Below, piece after piece: positions 1-12,111 of a stretch of 64,000 nucleotides of DNA. The notes under the pieces are model-generated. The model was not told the DNA's origin. It did no database searches and saw only the letters and a list, made by a program, of their open reading frames with translations. The stretch is taken from contig CM063114.1 of the NCBI GenBank assembly GCA_031841125.1, positions 41,003,574 to 41,067,573 of the forward strand, in the 5' to 3' direction. Position 1 is the first letter of the stretch. Every line of letters starts with the position of its first letter. A program made the position numbers and the translations under genes. The DNA comes from Acanthococcus lagerstroemiae. Its lineage: Eukaryota; Arthropoda; Insecta; Hemiptera; Eriococcidae.

Positions 1-540
1 AATTGACCTAAAAACCAAAATATGGAAAGGTTGTACTCTGTCGGTGCTCGTGTATGGCGCCCGAACGTGAGCTTTAACAAAAGCTAATATAAGAAAACCA
101 CAAACCACTCAAAAAGCAATGGAGCGAAGTATTTTAGGCATAAAGAAAAAGAACAGAATCGATAACAAAAAGATAAGAAGGGTAACAAAAGCAAAAGCCA
201 TAGAGAAAATCAAAAAACAAAAATGGAAGTATGCGCATCATATATTGAGACAAGAAGGATGGTGGACAAAACAGTAGAGGCTTGGGTGCCTACATCGAGA
301 AAAGGCATAAAGGTAGGCCGCTGACGCGTTGGCGAGACGAACTTAGAAAGGAAATGGGGCCAAAGTGGAGGAGAGTAGCCGCCAATAAAGTCGAATGGAA
401 AAGACGCGGGGAGACATATGCCCTAAAATGGGCTAATGACAGCGACGAGGAGGAGACTCCCCTCAGTTCACTGCCATAGTCGCACTGTAAGTAGGTTAAG
501 GAAACGCTATCATCGCTGAAATATAATATAATATAAATTC
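1..540 (+). mobile_element. 3' end of an RTE-like LINE (ORF2 C-terminus), truncated and frameshifted
   Basis: Reading the plus strand across two frames gives the C-terminal part of a non-LTR retrotransposon ORF. A VLVYGAR segment near the start is followed by KAMERSILGIKKKNRID (about 117-165), KWKYAHHILRQEG (about 220-260) and, after a frame change near 285, GRPLTRWRDELRKEMGPKWRR (about 313-375). This order matches the region downstream of the reverse transcriptase in RTE/BovB-group LINEs. The ORF ends at 479 and is followed by a short ATAAT-type tandem run (about 519-536), as expected for RTE 3' tails. The upstream part lies outside the window. At least one frameshift and an in-frame stop show it is a dead copy. 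The clade assignment is by motif resemblance only. Confidence 0.72.
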
Positions 541-667
541 CGTATAGGCTCGTATACAATGAACTAATAGCACGACGCAGCACTTTGGCCAACTCGAGAA
601 CGTCGAGCAGCCATGATTTCAGACATAAGCTCGAATTAACGTCGGTGAGTCCAAATGCACCAGTACC

Positions 668-1645
668 CTACCCCACTTCGTACTTCTCCAGCAATCTAAC
701 GCATTCGTCGTGCAGTACGTGTTTGAAGGTTAAATAATGATGGTTGAGCGCCGGCCTGGTATGCACTTTGCACTTGGATCCCAATGCTCCGTCTCTGAAC
801 GCGCAACCGTAGAACACCCGTTTCACTCTGCAATGGACCATCGCCATGGCGCACATGATGCACGGTTCCCTCGTCACGAACACATCATATCCGGTGCACA
901 GATACGGCAGCTCTTCGTCCGTCTGTCTTCGCTCTTCTCCAGCATCCACCGTCATTTCCGCGTCGCCATCCGCCCCGGCTCGGAACAGGCTTCGCTGGCT
1001 CTCGGCCACCTTCTCCAGAGCGGCCATAACAGCGTGACCGGATGGGTTGCGCGAGCGCTCGTCGACGCCGACCGCCATCACCTGTTCGGTGCGCGGATTC
1101 ACGACCACGGCCGCGGCCGCCGACCCGCGCTCCAGGGCCGCGTCCAGCGCCAACCTCATGTACTCGCGCTGGCGCCGCACTTCGTCTTCGACGAAGTACC
1201 GCTGCGCCAACAGGTCCTCGACCATCTTCGAGGGGTGGAAATTGCACGGCCACAGTGCGTTAGCCTCGGCGTGCTGTCGCTTGGTTTTCGGCGGATGGCG
1301 CGGCACCGCGCACACCGCAATCGTCGGCAGCACGCCTTCGAGTCGGTTCGCCGCCACCGCGGAGACGCAGTCGCTTTCGGCGACACCGTCGACCGCGGCC
1401 AGAATGATTTGGTCGCCTCTGACGCGCTTTAAATGGCCGAGCGTGCTCGGCAGCGGGAGCGCGGTCTTCAGCTGCTGCAGCACGCCGCGGATACGACTTT
1501 TGTCCGTCACCGTCGCGACGTACACGTCGACCGATTCGACGTCGCCGTAGTATTGGTCGTCCAGCACGGCTATCGGTTGCGGCAAGCGAGTCGACTCGCA
1601 TTTAAGTTTCTTGCTCGGTCGGAGCTCCGTATTCGCGGTGGCCAT
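668..1645 (-). CDS. Adat3: tRNA-specific adenosine deaminase subunit 3 (ADAT3-like)
   Basis: A single uninterrupted 325-residue ORF. The family pairs with ADAT2 to convert A34 to inosine in tRNA anticodons. The C-terminal cytidine/deoxycytidylate deaminase fold is visible: HAV at residues 204-206, where a catalytic enzyme has HAE, and the zinc-binding PCIMC at 261-265 followed by MAMVHCRVKRVFYG. The loss of the catalytic Glu with retention of zinc ligands is the hallmark of ADAT3, which acts as the non-catalytic, tRNA-positioning partner. The N-terminal ~150 residues contain a KRQHAEANALWPCNFHP segment typical of the family. The length is close to other ADAT3 proteins (about 320-350). The start at 1645 is the first Met. 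The gene is intronless and strikingly GC- and CpG-rich compared with its flanks, which creates long spurious ORFs in other frames. Confidence 0.93.
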   Translation of the reverse strand: MATANTELRPSKKLKCESTRLPQPIAVLDDQYYGDVESVDVYVATVTDKSRIRGVLQQLKTALPLPSTLGHLKRVRGDQIILAAVDGVAESDCVSAVAANRLEGVLPTIAVCAVPRHPPKTKRQHAEANALWPCNFHPSKMVEDLLAQRYFVEDEVRRQREYMRLALDAALERGSAAAAVVVNPRTEQVMAVGVDERSRNPSGHAVMAALEKVAESQRSLFRAGADGDAEMTVDAGEERRQTDEELPYLCTGYDVFVTREPCIMCAMAMVHCRVKRVFYGCAFRDGALGSKCKVHTRPALNHHYLTFKHVLHDECVRLLEKYEVG

Positions 1646-4180
1646 TTTTCACATCTGAAAAATTCAAACCACAATTCTTACGAGCTATTTACGCCTTTTT
1701 TTCCAGTTCTGTTCATTTTCGAACACTATCGAGAGGGCCCACGGCCCAGCGCTAGGTAAAACTGTACGACTATTTAACGCCAGAAGCTCTTGTCAACTTT
1801 GAAGTCTTATAGTTCTCAGAATTAAAATTTTCCAAAAGCGAAATTTTGAACGCATTTTCGGTATACTACTCTACATTTCACTAGTTTCCAAAAACACTGC
1901 CTCAGAGGGGGGAGTCCCGACGTTTCTTTCATTTCCTGAATGATCACATTTTTTGACTTGACCCACTTTAGAAAAGAGCTCTTCATCTACAGTGCAAAAA
2001 AAGTTAATAAACTGTAGCTCACTGAGGAAGGCCAATTAAATTGCCACATCATATTGATACCCAAATATATTCTCTTCTTTTGTAAGAAAATTGTACTCCT
2101 GAAATGGTTATAAGAGTAGCCAGCATTTGGTTTCTTTCATTCATTTCTTTTGGTCAATACCTTTAAGGCAGTCAGGATAAATAATTTCTGGGAAGATTCG
2201 AAAAAATGGAGGACAATGACTTTTTTGGCCCGTTATATAAATCCAGCGCAGTACTCCCCCAGCTCCTACGTTACTTTAGAAGAATATGATTTAATACATT
2301 TTTATAAGTTTTGTAAATCTATTTTCCTTTTTCCCCAGTAGCTCTGCGATGAGGGTTAAAAGATTTTTTTTTTTCGTAAGTTTGTATTTATAATTACCAC
2401 CAAGTCCAGTTCCACATTTTTTAGAGGAAAGTTATTCATGTTATTTGTGGTGATTTTGTGTATGTTAACTTTGTGCATGTTTCAACATTATTATGGTAAA
2501 CAGTTCTAAAGAACCTAAGTCATTCTCTGTAAAGCCATACAGTCTTCTGGTCGAGCTATGAGACTTTGCATTAGGCCTAATGAGATCCTTAGCAGGTTCA
2601 CCTTATGGTCAATTTTACAATAAACAATTTTGGTCCACACAGTCATCTTTTCATTAAAACTTTCACAATTCCTAATTATAAGCAATTTTTGTCAAAATTT
2701 CCAAAACTCAAAATTTTTGACAAACTTTGTAAACTAACGGTTAGGCCTACAAATTTCAGATGGTCCACCGAACAGCAAATTTTACGAGAAACATTTTCGG
2801 TGAAAAACTTTTTTCTTCTTAGACCTCAGTTTTTCGAGATATTTGCACAGAATTTAATCTGACTAGAACGTGCCACAGAAAATTTAGCAGAGTTCGGGGG
2901 TGGGATTTTAATATGTTATTCCGAATACCCAATTTAACAGTTCACAATTCCCCACCGTGTACCTTACAATGTTTACAGAGTTACAAAGCCACTTTTTGTG
3001 TCTTTATCGCCTGATAATTAAGTTTTTTGGAATAATAATTAAAAATGTAACTAGAATAATGCCTTCTCAGAAAACAATTTGATTTTGACCCAACTATGGA
3101 GGCACTTGATGGTCAATCAAAACTCACTCCCAGCACTGAATTTAAAGACCTTGAAACCCTTCAAGTGGAGTACTATCTCAATGAAATGAACAACATTTAA
3201 TGCCAACCCTTTTTGATGGTACCACGAGGAATATATGATGTAAAACTTATCCTCCAAATTGAATTCAAAAACGGCAAAACATGAACTTCTACATAGAATT
3301 TTATTTTTCACGTCTCCCTTTCTGGAGCTACTCCCAGACCACTGACACAGATTACGGAGTCAAACTATTCCATATTTGATCAGCATCATATAGCCCATTG
3401 AAATTTATGAGAACGAAATTCTAACGCAGTCAAGGTCCAAGAAATTGGAAAAACTTTCATTAAAAATGTTCAAACTCCACAAATTTTTCTGAAGAAGGGG
3501 ACGGGGAGCGTGTGGCACGTGTATTCCTCATTCGATCGAGCAGAAAATTTGCATGTCTATACGATTTTTCTCTGTATTTTATTGAAACCAATAATTAAGG
3601 ATTGAATACGGAGACTTGAAAAAATTCGATAAGAAAATCCCACCACGAGTAAATAAAGGCCATCTTATTAATTATTTTAATTATCTCGATTTTTTTTTTT
3701 TGTTGATTTGTTTAACTGTTTCGCTTCACTTTTAGGAGGAGTTTAGCGAAAATTGAATTTATCATTTATTTAACATCGAACGGTAAGAAAATGTGAACAA
3801 CAAATAAGCGAATATAAAAATATGATAACATCCACAGACAAAGGTGTCGTCAGACTAGACAATTCAAAAAATAAAACAAAATACAAACAAAGGTGTCGCC
3901 ACATATAACGGGTGGCTTAACATGATTATCACACATTTTAAACATCGACGATTTTATTTAACGATTACTCTGATAACCGATAATTTTACACATCAATTAT
4001 TTTATACATTAACTATTTTGATCATCAATTATTTCAATTATTGATTACTTTAATTACTAATTAATTTGATTATTGATATATTAAATATTAATATATCAAT
4101 CATTTCGAATAGCAACATAATTGATACATTGATTGTTTTGATTACCGATACACTGATCGTTGTAAACAGTAATATACCAA
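1646..4180. other. AT-rich intergenic DNA, no gene recognised
   Basis: No ORF of recognisable family. The stretch holds A/T homopolymers and, from about 3940 to 4180, a degenerate low-complexity run built of ATTGAT/ATCAATTATT-like words. That run resumes right of the TIR element at 4853-4930, so the element split it. Confidence 0.6.
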
Positions 4181-4852
4181 TAGACCTTTTCATGGGCGAC
4201 GTCATGACGTCATGAGGAGGACTATTGCGCAGCTGCTCTAGCATTCGCAGCCTGCAGGGTTCAGCTTTTCTTTTTAACTTTCATTTTACATATAAGACTC
4301 CATAAGTGAACTTTCTTTCTTCTTGGCGAGTTCATAAATGGATGCTGTTAAGCGTAAGGGAACCAACCAGAAGTCAGTTTTTTGAGAACACGTGATTCAA
4401 AGTTCAAGAGCCATGTAGAAACTATATAACATAGCGTTTACTGATAAGCTTTTTTCAACGTGAGTACACCTTTTTGAATCGGGGCCCAATTTTCAAAAAT
4501 TCTACTTTTTACGCTCTTTCCAATGATACAAATAACTCATTTTATTTACAATTGTCGGTTGGTTTCCTTATATGCTTAACAGCGTCCAAATATGAAAGAC
4601 AGCATATTTTAATATTGAACGATGATTTAAATCAAAACTAAATGCTTTTAGATCGTAAATAAGCGTCCGGAAGCATTAAGAAATGCTCTCTTTTATATTT
4701 ATGGACTCGCAAAGAAGAACGAATGTTCGCTTATGGAGTTTTACATGTAAAATGAATGTAAACAAAACAAGCTGAACCCTGATGGCCGCGACTGGCTGGA
4801 GCAGCTGCGCAACAGTCCTCTTCATGACGTCGCGTCGCCGTGAAAAGGTCTA
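4181..4852. mobile_element. Long-TIR MITE / non-autonomous DNA transposon (TAGACCTTTTCA ends)
   Basis: The left end reads TAGACCTTTTCATGGGCGAC, and the reverse complement of the right end reads TAGACCTTTTCACGGCGACG. Similarity between the inverted ends continues through GACGTCATGA, GGACTRTTGCGCAGCTGCTC and GGTTCAGCTT to about 150 bp inside each end. The outer TA on both sides could be a TA target duplication (Tc1/mariner-like) or part of the TIR. No transposase is present. A separate MITE sits inside at 4340-4587. The superfamily is not certain. Confidence 0.82.
4340..4587. mobile_element. GGACGC-family MITE, copy 1 (nested)
   Basis: It begins GGATGCTGTTAAGCGTAAGG and ends with the near inverse, CCTTATATGCTTAACAGCGTCC. 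It is flanked on both sides by AAAT (4336-4339 and 4588-4591), a 4-bp target duplication. The interior (TTTTTTGAGAACACGTGATT, AAGTTCAAGAGCCATGTAG, TACTTTTTACGCTCTTTCCA) recurs in the copies at 53521-53853 and 54236-54659. No coding capacity. It is inserted in the left arm of the larger TIR element. Confidence 0.85.
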
Positions 4853-7265
4853 TCGTTTTCATTATTAATACATTGATCGTCGATTATCGATGAATCGATC
4901 ATTTTGATTACAGATATGTATACATCTCTATCGAACGGACCCAGTTTGTCAGTAAGGAGAGGGGGTTATACTAGACAGAATTACTTTCCGATTGGGACCC
5001 TAATCAGCTCTGAAGAATTACAGAAATTTTTTCTTTCGGATTTTTGAAATTAAGGTACAGAAAAGCTGTATTTTGAGAGAAACGCGTATGAAAGTGCACA
5101 AAATGATCCAGAATGAAAATATCCTTCCAGAAAAAACTCGGAATTGACAACCTGGGTCCTTTCTGTTTCCACGCATTCCTACTTTGGAGCTAGAACGGAA
5201 TGAAATCTCGAAAAACAGCAAAGTGAAGCTGAAAGAACAGGGCTCCTCCTATCCAAACTACTAAAAATTCTGAAATAGATTTTTTGGTCGAAATTGAGAA
5301 AAACAGCTGTACAGCCGAAACAGTGATCGATAAAATGGGCCTTTTCGATAGAGACGTACGCATATATCGATATTTTGAACACCAATAAGGCTCCTCAGTT
5401 AGCACAGATGGTACTTTTGTTAGTATTTCCAGTCACAAATTTCAAAATGTGGTTTGGTATTCGAAAAATGGCCAATGTACATACAAGTACTACTCGCAAG
5501 TCCTCTAACATGGTGTTTAAAATTCATGCCATTTTCATGCTTTTGCATGCCACTCCCTATCATTTTTTCATGAATCATTCAACATTGAGCAGCACTGAAA
5601 AACTCACCCTTGAGTGATTTGCTAACTTAGCTATTAAGAAAAAGATTTACAATCGACAAAAATTCACGATTTTCTGTGAAATTTTCGAAAATCATGCCAT
5701 TTTCATGCTTTCATGCTACCTCTCACCAAATTCATGCTATTTTCATGTTTTTCATGCGACATACCACTACTGGACAACTGAGATGGAAGTTCCTTCAATT
5801 ATTTACGAAATATAATAAAATCATTCATTTTCAAAAAATCAGCTTTCCTGGTGCGGTTAGCTGCATTTATTATTTATTTATTTATTCTCTGTTCTATATT
5901 CGTGTCAAACTATAGATTTCCATTCTACCCCACAATGCGACGAATTTTCCAAGATCTTCAATCGGTTAGAGACTACACGATAGCTTACAAAGACGCCGCC
6001 ATGCCTACTTCACTTACAACAGACGAAACACGATAAACTTTACAACCTATACACCTGTACGAATAGAAGTTCGTGAAAATTGAACAAACAACATGACTTT
6101 CCATTGACATAAGTACCATTTTACTGATAGGTTGATAACTTTAACGAAATGTGTTAATTTTACAACACCTTCCTATATGACGTACTCGATACCAAATTTC
6201 GTTCCCAATTTCGAGTGAATACCCAAATAAGGACACGAGATATTCTTCGCGATCGCAAATAAGTAACCTATATCATACTGTTAGCAACTCGGGCACAAAT
6301 TAACCAGAAATTGGCGAGTTTAAACGAATTAATTAATTTCCAAGCCAAACAATATTGGAAGACGGCAGGAGTCAATATACATATTTCTACTAGGCGATTG
6401 TAGCAATTGAAAGAACCTTGGTAATCAAAATTTGGAATCGTTAAAAACATAGCGATATGGAAAACAACAGAAATAAAGTTGAAGATGAATGTGACTACAA
6501 GATTTTATATAATTTTCCATGTTTGGGGAATTGCGCTGTCTTCTCTGTACGCGATTACACACAAAAATAATACGATAAAAATCAACTAAAAACTTAACTT
6601 CAGTTCACGTTTCGGAGAAGGCTTGCACTACATCAAACAATGCTCGTACGCGGAAACCATTTTCCAGCCTCCACCATCATACAATTAACTCATTATTTTA
6701 AATTCACTACAGTCCCCTTCATTCGACGCATCCTTGTTCTACATATTACACGCACACAATGTAATCAAAGAATCAAGCCTATCTGGGAACTTTACATGTT
6801 GTTTCGACACACCAGTACCGGCATTTCCATGTTTTCTATATTCAACAAACATCTACACATACAAACTCTTGAAACTGAGATCAAATTAAACCCGCTGCAA
6901 AGGTATGCAACCAAACTGTCTTGCCCTTTCCATCGTCAAAAGAGTTAAGAAGTAGAAATACAAACGACAAAATACATTTTCCAGAATGAACACAACTGTG
7001 GCAGAGACTGCGATACAGAACTTCCGAATTAAGGCTCGAGTCCCAGTATTCTAACAGTTTGAGATACATACGAGGGATCTCTTTCCAAACCCTCACCAAT
7101 ACCCAATGGCGAATTTAGGATCTGTTCTAGGATGGCTCAACTTCATGAAAAGAAATTGTAACACAAGGACATTGTTTTATATTCTAGTTCAGTTAACAGG
7201 AAAAATTGTGATCAAAGGTTTCTTTGCGAATTATAGTGCGGACTGGCCCACTGAATGATCCACAT
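4853..7265. other. Intergenic, no gene recognised
   Basis: Only short ORFs without recognisable family. Local direct repeats of CATGCCATTTTCATGCTTT-like words occur at about 5525-5760. Nothing else was supported. Confidence 0.55.
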
Positions 7266-7610
7266 CAGTGGTTCTCGAAGTTTTTCCTGCTACCCCCAGA
7301 TAAGCTGAACATTTTCCAACGGTCTGTATCATGGGAAGAATGAAGATCAGAAATCTTTTAAAAACTAAAGTCAATGAAAGAAAAATACATTCGGAAGAAC
7401 GATGAGAACAATCAACAGAACTTTACTGTACCAAATCAAAAGAACAAAGACATGAGAGATAAGAGAGTGGAGTTCTTCGAAGTTAGGTTCATCCTCCCGA
7501 CTGCCCGAAACATACTCATCACCTTCCTACAACCCAAAACAAGTCTGCCGCTCCTCGGTACCTCTACACCGCCACCGGGGAGGCGTTGTCAACCCCATTG
7601 AGAACCACTG
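7266..7610. mobile_element. hAT-type MITE (CAGTGGTTCTC ends)
   Basis: The left terminus is CAGTGGTTCTCGAAG, and the reverse complement of the right terminus is CAGTGGTTCTCAATG. The CAGTGGTTCTC end is typical of hAT elements. The flanking octamers, ATCCACAT on the left and ATTCGCAT on the right, agree at six of eight positions, consistent with a decayed 8-bp target duplication. The interior is about 345 bp and non-coding. Confidence 0.75.
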
Positions 7611-10493
7611 ATTCGCATAAAACAGTCAAACCCATTTTTTTCCAAATAACTCGAAAAGTATACGAGATATTGGAATAGTTCACGGGATCGAAAATACGCT
7701 CTTCGAAATTCGCTACAAAATGATACCAAAATACAACGCTTTTGATTCAAAGGGGAATGCCACAGGGGACCGTCCAAACAGCAGGTATTTTTCATATTTT
7801 TTTCTTACCAAATAAATGGAAAATTATCTAAGATAAGGGAAACACTCATACAATTCCCCAGAAAATGACACTAAATATGATATCCCTCGCATAATGGGAA
7901 CCACTACAAGAGACCACTACGAAAATACGATTTGCTATATTTCATAATTGAAGAGTAGCATTCCAAAACATACTATTTGCAAAATTGTAATTTTTCAATA
8001 AACACAAAAATTAATGCCCACTGCGTGGATCTATCTGATTCGTTTTTCTTTTTTGTGAATGGCAACACTGAATTCTTCTTCATATACTCCCTTTGGTTCC
8101 CACCTTCCCAATCGCCAAAGCATCGCAGGCCCCAGATAGATAGAAAACAAGAAGGGAAAGTCGAACAATTAGCACGTTTTGGCGCGGTAATCTCGAAAAC
8201 CCAACTATTTATAGACATTAATCCTCTTTGGTGGTACCACAAGGGGTCGAATCGAAAAACTAACATCAGAATCAAATTCACTGACCTGGGCTTGAAAAAC
8301 CTAAGAATCAACTCCCATCTAGAATTTCATTCTTAAGCAATCCTACTTCCTCTTCTGGATTGCCCCATGAGCTATCAAGTATCAACCCACATCGTGGAGT
8401 CAACCAATTTTATATTCAAAATATATTTAAACCAACATCCGAAACTTGTATACGCACATTTTTTAAATTATTACAGGCTGAGAAAAAAATTATCTAAAAC
8501 AGTCAAAATCTATGTTATTTCGCTTAAAGGCAGGGGGCTTGTGTACAAGTTCCCCTCATCAGATCGACCTGAAATTTTCACGGAGAGTTCCTCATCGGCG
8601 AGCAAAATTCAATGATCCGATAAAAGTCGCAAAATAAAGGAAGCCCTAATATACAGAGTGCCTACCGAGGTGGGAAAACAAACAGAAGGACAATCGGGGA
8701 AATAAGGGGATTCCGTTTTCAATTCCGAGGGGACTTATTCAGTTTTGCACTGCCGATTTAAAACGACTTTCATAAGAAAATTCATCGTTCTCCCTTTCAT
8801 TTAGGAAAAATATTCTCCATTCAATTTTTGGGGAGGAGTTTATCAAAGTGGAGGATGTTTGGAGCATTGGGGACCCATTTTCAAAATGGAGAACTTTTGA
8901 GGAAATTAGGGGTCTTGAGGAATCAGTAAATACGCTGATCTAAAGTAAGCACCATAACTCTGGGAGACTAAGGCTTCTACAGCCCCCCTCACCAATCTGT
9001 AAAAGTCAACAGACTCTACTATGGAAAATGTAGGGCTACTTTTTTGCATGATTCTTGATGGGAGGGGAGGAGGGGGTTATATATTGTACCTTAAAAACCG
9101 AAGAAAATGTTCAGCGGCAATCCAAAAAGTTTCAGGAGCGCAGAAAATGTTGTCATTTCAAGAATGAGAACCTATTTTGAAACTAAACAAAAGGCAGAAC
9201 ATTCGTTTTCCTGATTTTATGAAAATAAAATTTCGTAGGGGTCAAATTTCTTGAATTTAAGTCCGAATTACCTAAATCAAAAATCAACTCAGTAACCTCG
9301 GAAATCTAATATTTGATATCCGTATTGCATTTTTTAGATACCTCAATATCTAGCCTCCCTAGAGGGGTTCGATACTAAAAATTAGGATTAATATCCAATA
9401 CTACCTACGCGATCCTCTAGATCTAATATTCGAAATTTGTATTGTATTTCATGACATTTTCACGCCTGACCTCCACCCCTGATACCTCAGTTTTTCACTG
9501 AAGAACTCAGAAACCTAGCGAAACCTAATACTTGATAGTCACATCGTTCTCGTCGTCTTCTTCCAGTTTGAACCATCACACCCGATTCTCTCCTGACATA
9601 GCAAAGTTTCAACTGAGGGACAAAGAGATTAACGACTTACAAATATCTACATTTGATATCAATATTTTATTTTATTAATTATCGTCCCAAATCTCTACCC
9701 TCAGTACCAGATTTCAACGCGAGGTTAAAAAATCAAAATGGCATTAAAATTAAATTTACCGACCATAAATCGATATTTTTTTAGTTTTTGTGCACTTACA
9801 AGTTCGAAAACACACATCACTGTTGTTCCTCCTCAATCGATTAAAAGCGAAAAAACAATACAATGGCACACGTGTGACTTTCGAAAGCTGGAGATAGGGG
9901 TGGATGAAAAATTGACAGGGACAAAAAGCTATGAAAGTAGGGAATAGAGTGAATGTAAATTCAAGACCTTTCTGTTCACAAAATCTTGGGAAATAAGAAA
10001 ATATCCAAAAAAATTGCGTCTCACTGTGAAAGTGTACTACTCGAAAGGGTGGCTCGAAAGGGTTATTTTGGACTTCTCATTTAGAACATTCCTGGGCCAG
10101 ACATTATGATAAAATTACAAGAAACTATTTTAACAGGGGATTCACTCTAGAGACATTTTTATTTGAAAACATCTTTCATACATGCGATATTATTCGATAT
10201 TTTTGAAAAATACCGCCCGGGGGGCTTCAGTCTTTCTCTTATTTAGGACTGACGTTCACACCAGACGGGTAGGGACTTACGTAATTTAGGTGGACAACTA
10301 CAACACGTAAGTCAGAAATCAGTTCTGCCTCGGAAACCTTTGCCTTTAAAACTCACAAAATGACTTAAGAAAAGTTTTTACAATTGAAAATTAACTAACA
10401 AATTACCCGGTAGGGAGCGAGCGAGCATCATTCTGAAGTGGGATTATTTTCATCAGAAGGAGCTCACACCAAAATTGGCAAGACTTAGTAATG
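7611..10493. other. Intergenic, no gene recognised
   Basis: No ORF with a recognisable family. From about 9290 there is a degenerate tandem array, listed separately. The rest is ordinary AT-rich sequence. Confidence 0.55.
9295..9730. repeat. degenerate tandem repeat, period roughly 100-125 bp, four units
   Basis: The word ATCTAATATTTGATATCCGT (about 9304) recurs with changes at about 9420 (ATCTAATATTCGAAATTTGT), 9523 (ACCTAATACTTGATAGTC) and 9646 (ATCTACATTTGATATCAAT). Each is followed by a C-rich stretch containing CTACC/CTCC and TACCTCAGT-like words. The spacing is irregular, so this is an old, diverged array. Confidence 0.6.
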
Positions 10494-10745
10494 ATGTGTC
10501 TGGTTGGCGCATTGGTCTCGGAATCCGGAGGTCCCGGGTTCAAGGTAGCAACTCGCCAGCTTTTGACCTAAGTCAGTTTTTCGGCTAGAAGGGAAGAGGG
10601 CTAAGATAGCCCTAACAGCCTCCCCGACGTCTCTGAAGTAATGTTCGAAAGGGCGGATTCCAGGGCTCGGGTTGAGAGCAAATTAGGTTTAGGTCATTAG
10701 AACCTGAATGTAATTGTTCAGTTTAACTCCTGAGAAGTCACCAAA
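10494..10745 (+). mobile_element. tRNA-derived SINE-like element
   Basis: The first ~70 bp resemble a tRNA gene with internal RNA polymerase III promoter elements: an A-box-like TTGGCGCATTGG at about 10504 and a B-box-like CCCGGGTTCAAGG at about 10533. The words between them (TCTCGGAATCCGGAGGTCCC) resemble tRNA-type SINE heads. A non-tRNA body follows to roughly 10745. The acceptor stem does not close cleanly, so it is not a functional tRNA. The 3' boundary is approximate and no clear poly(A) tail was seen. Confidence 0.6.
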
Positions 10746-12110
10746 GTGAACTGAACTCATAAATCAAATATCATAAGGTGACCTTACGCAGGTCTACTGT
10801 AAGAGGTCGATTTGAACATGACCCGTGAAATTAGATTCAATAATTACGAAAACCTACTTGATAAAAATGGGTCAAATTCCGCGGCCACTCCGGGTGGGAG
10901 GGAGGGTCATCGGATTTCATATATTACCTACAAAATCACAGTTATTATGGAAACTTGAAATTTAAGCAACAAGTCGAAAAACTGACCAGTTCAAACCGAT
11001 TTTGATAGCAATTTGGTATGGGATATAAACCTGACAGCACGATTTTCAAGAATGGATAGAAGAACTGACCACAATTCAAAATCACTTTTAAGGTCAGTAG
11101 GAACCAAGTAAAAATATTTCTTTAGTTTAAAATACTGAAACATTGCGGAGGAGGCTGACTAGGGGCAGCCTTCGACTAATATATTTCAAACCGGACTGAT
11201 ATTTTGTATGCATTTACTCGTGAAGTGACAAAATTGGCCATTTTCAAATTTTGAAAAAGAGTAAACGCGAATCGCCCCAAGGGCTCCTATTCGACGAAAC
11301 ATCGTCGATAAGTGAAAATCGCGGTATCAGTGAGTAACGAAAAAGTAGAAACTTTTTCCGGTTCTTACATCTCCTCTGCTTATTGCTGCCGAAGTGTTTC
11401 AAAATTTCAGGCACTTCCTTCTCTTCCTGGGATGACTAAATATAACTCATATTGGTGGTCTCACTCAGGTTGTATACTTTATCATTTCTTGATTCTCTTC
11501 ATGTGACGCGGAACCAAATAAGGTTTGTATGGGATACCACGTATGTATCGGGAAGGGGTGACCCCCCCGGCAGTTTTTCGGTTGGCTGATTCGCCTTCAA
11601 TTGTAAAAAGGGGTAACAACTCAATCGCCAGCTTGCAAAATCTGTTTTCTCTCTAATCAATTTCGAACACATCAATAAGTTTGAATATCTCTCAAGTCTC
11701 CACAAAAAAATTGGGGCCAACGTAGTTCGGCGAGAGGCGTACAAGTTTTCTCTCCACAAAAAGAGGCTGCCAGCCAGTGATACATATAGGCAAATAGGCA
11801 GGTGATTAGACAGAAAAACAGAAAGATAGTAAAACATTGAAAATTTCAAGACATGCTTCAAAGACCTCACCACGAGGGCTTGATATTATCGTTGATGTTA
11901 TTTCTGACGTTAAGTTTGACCTGGTATTAAGAAATACAGATTGTAGATTTAAACAACATATTTCAAACTAATGATATAATGCACTGAGAAGAAATCTGAG
12001 AAAAATATTGAACATATAAACGTGGTCAAAGTACAATAAAGTGAAAAAGTCATTATAAAGACAGAAATTGATTACTTCTCGTGAAACTTTGTCGAAATAT
12101 TTCCAAAGGA
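10746..12110. other. Intergenic, no gene recognised
   Basis: No recognisable coding sequence. The 124-residue minus-strand ORF at 11499-11873 matches no family I know and lacks any conserved motif. Confidence 0.5.
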
Positions 12111-12111
12111 T

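Larger units (their letters stand above)
3940..4930. repeat. degenerate ATTGAT/GATTATT low-complexity repeat, interrupted by a TIR element
   Basis: Words such as ATCAATTATT, TTGATTATTGATA and CATTGATCGT recur with substitutions over 3940-4180 and again over 4853-4930. The TIR element at 4181-4852 lies between the two blocks, which reads as insertion into an older simple repeat. Confidence 0.6.

Noticed and set aside
737..1432. 231-codon plus-strand ORF opposite ADAT3
   Set aside because: Antisense shadow of the GC-rich ADAT3 frame; no recognisable domain and biased composition (His/Arg-rich).
9295..9730. CRISPR-like array
   Set aside because: Units are diverged, long and irregularly spaced, and the genome is eukaryotic.
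10504..10575. A functional tRNA gene
   Set aside because: A- and B-box-like words are present but the acceptor stem does not pair and a SINE-like body follows.
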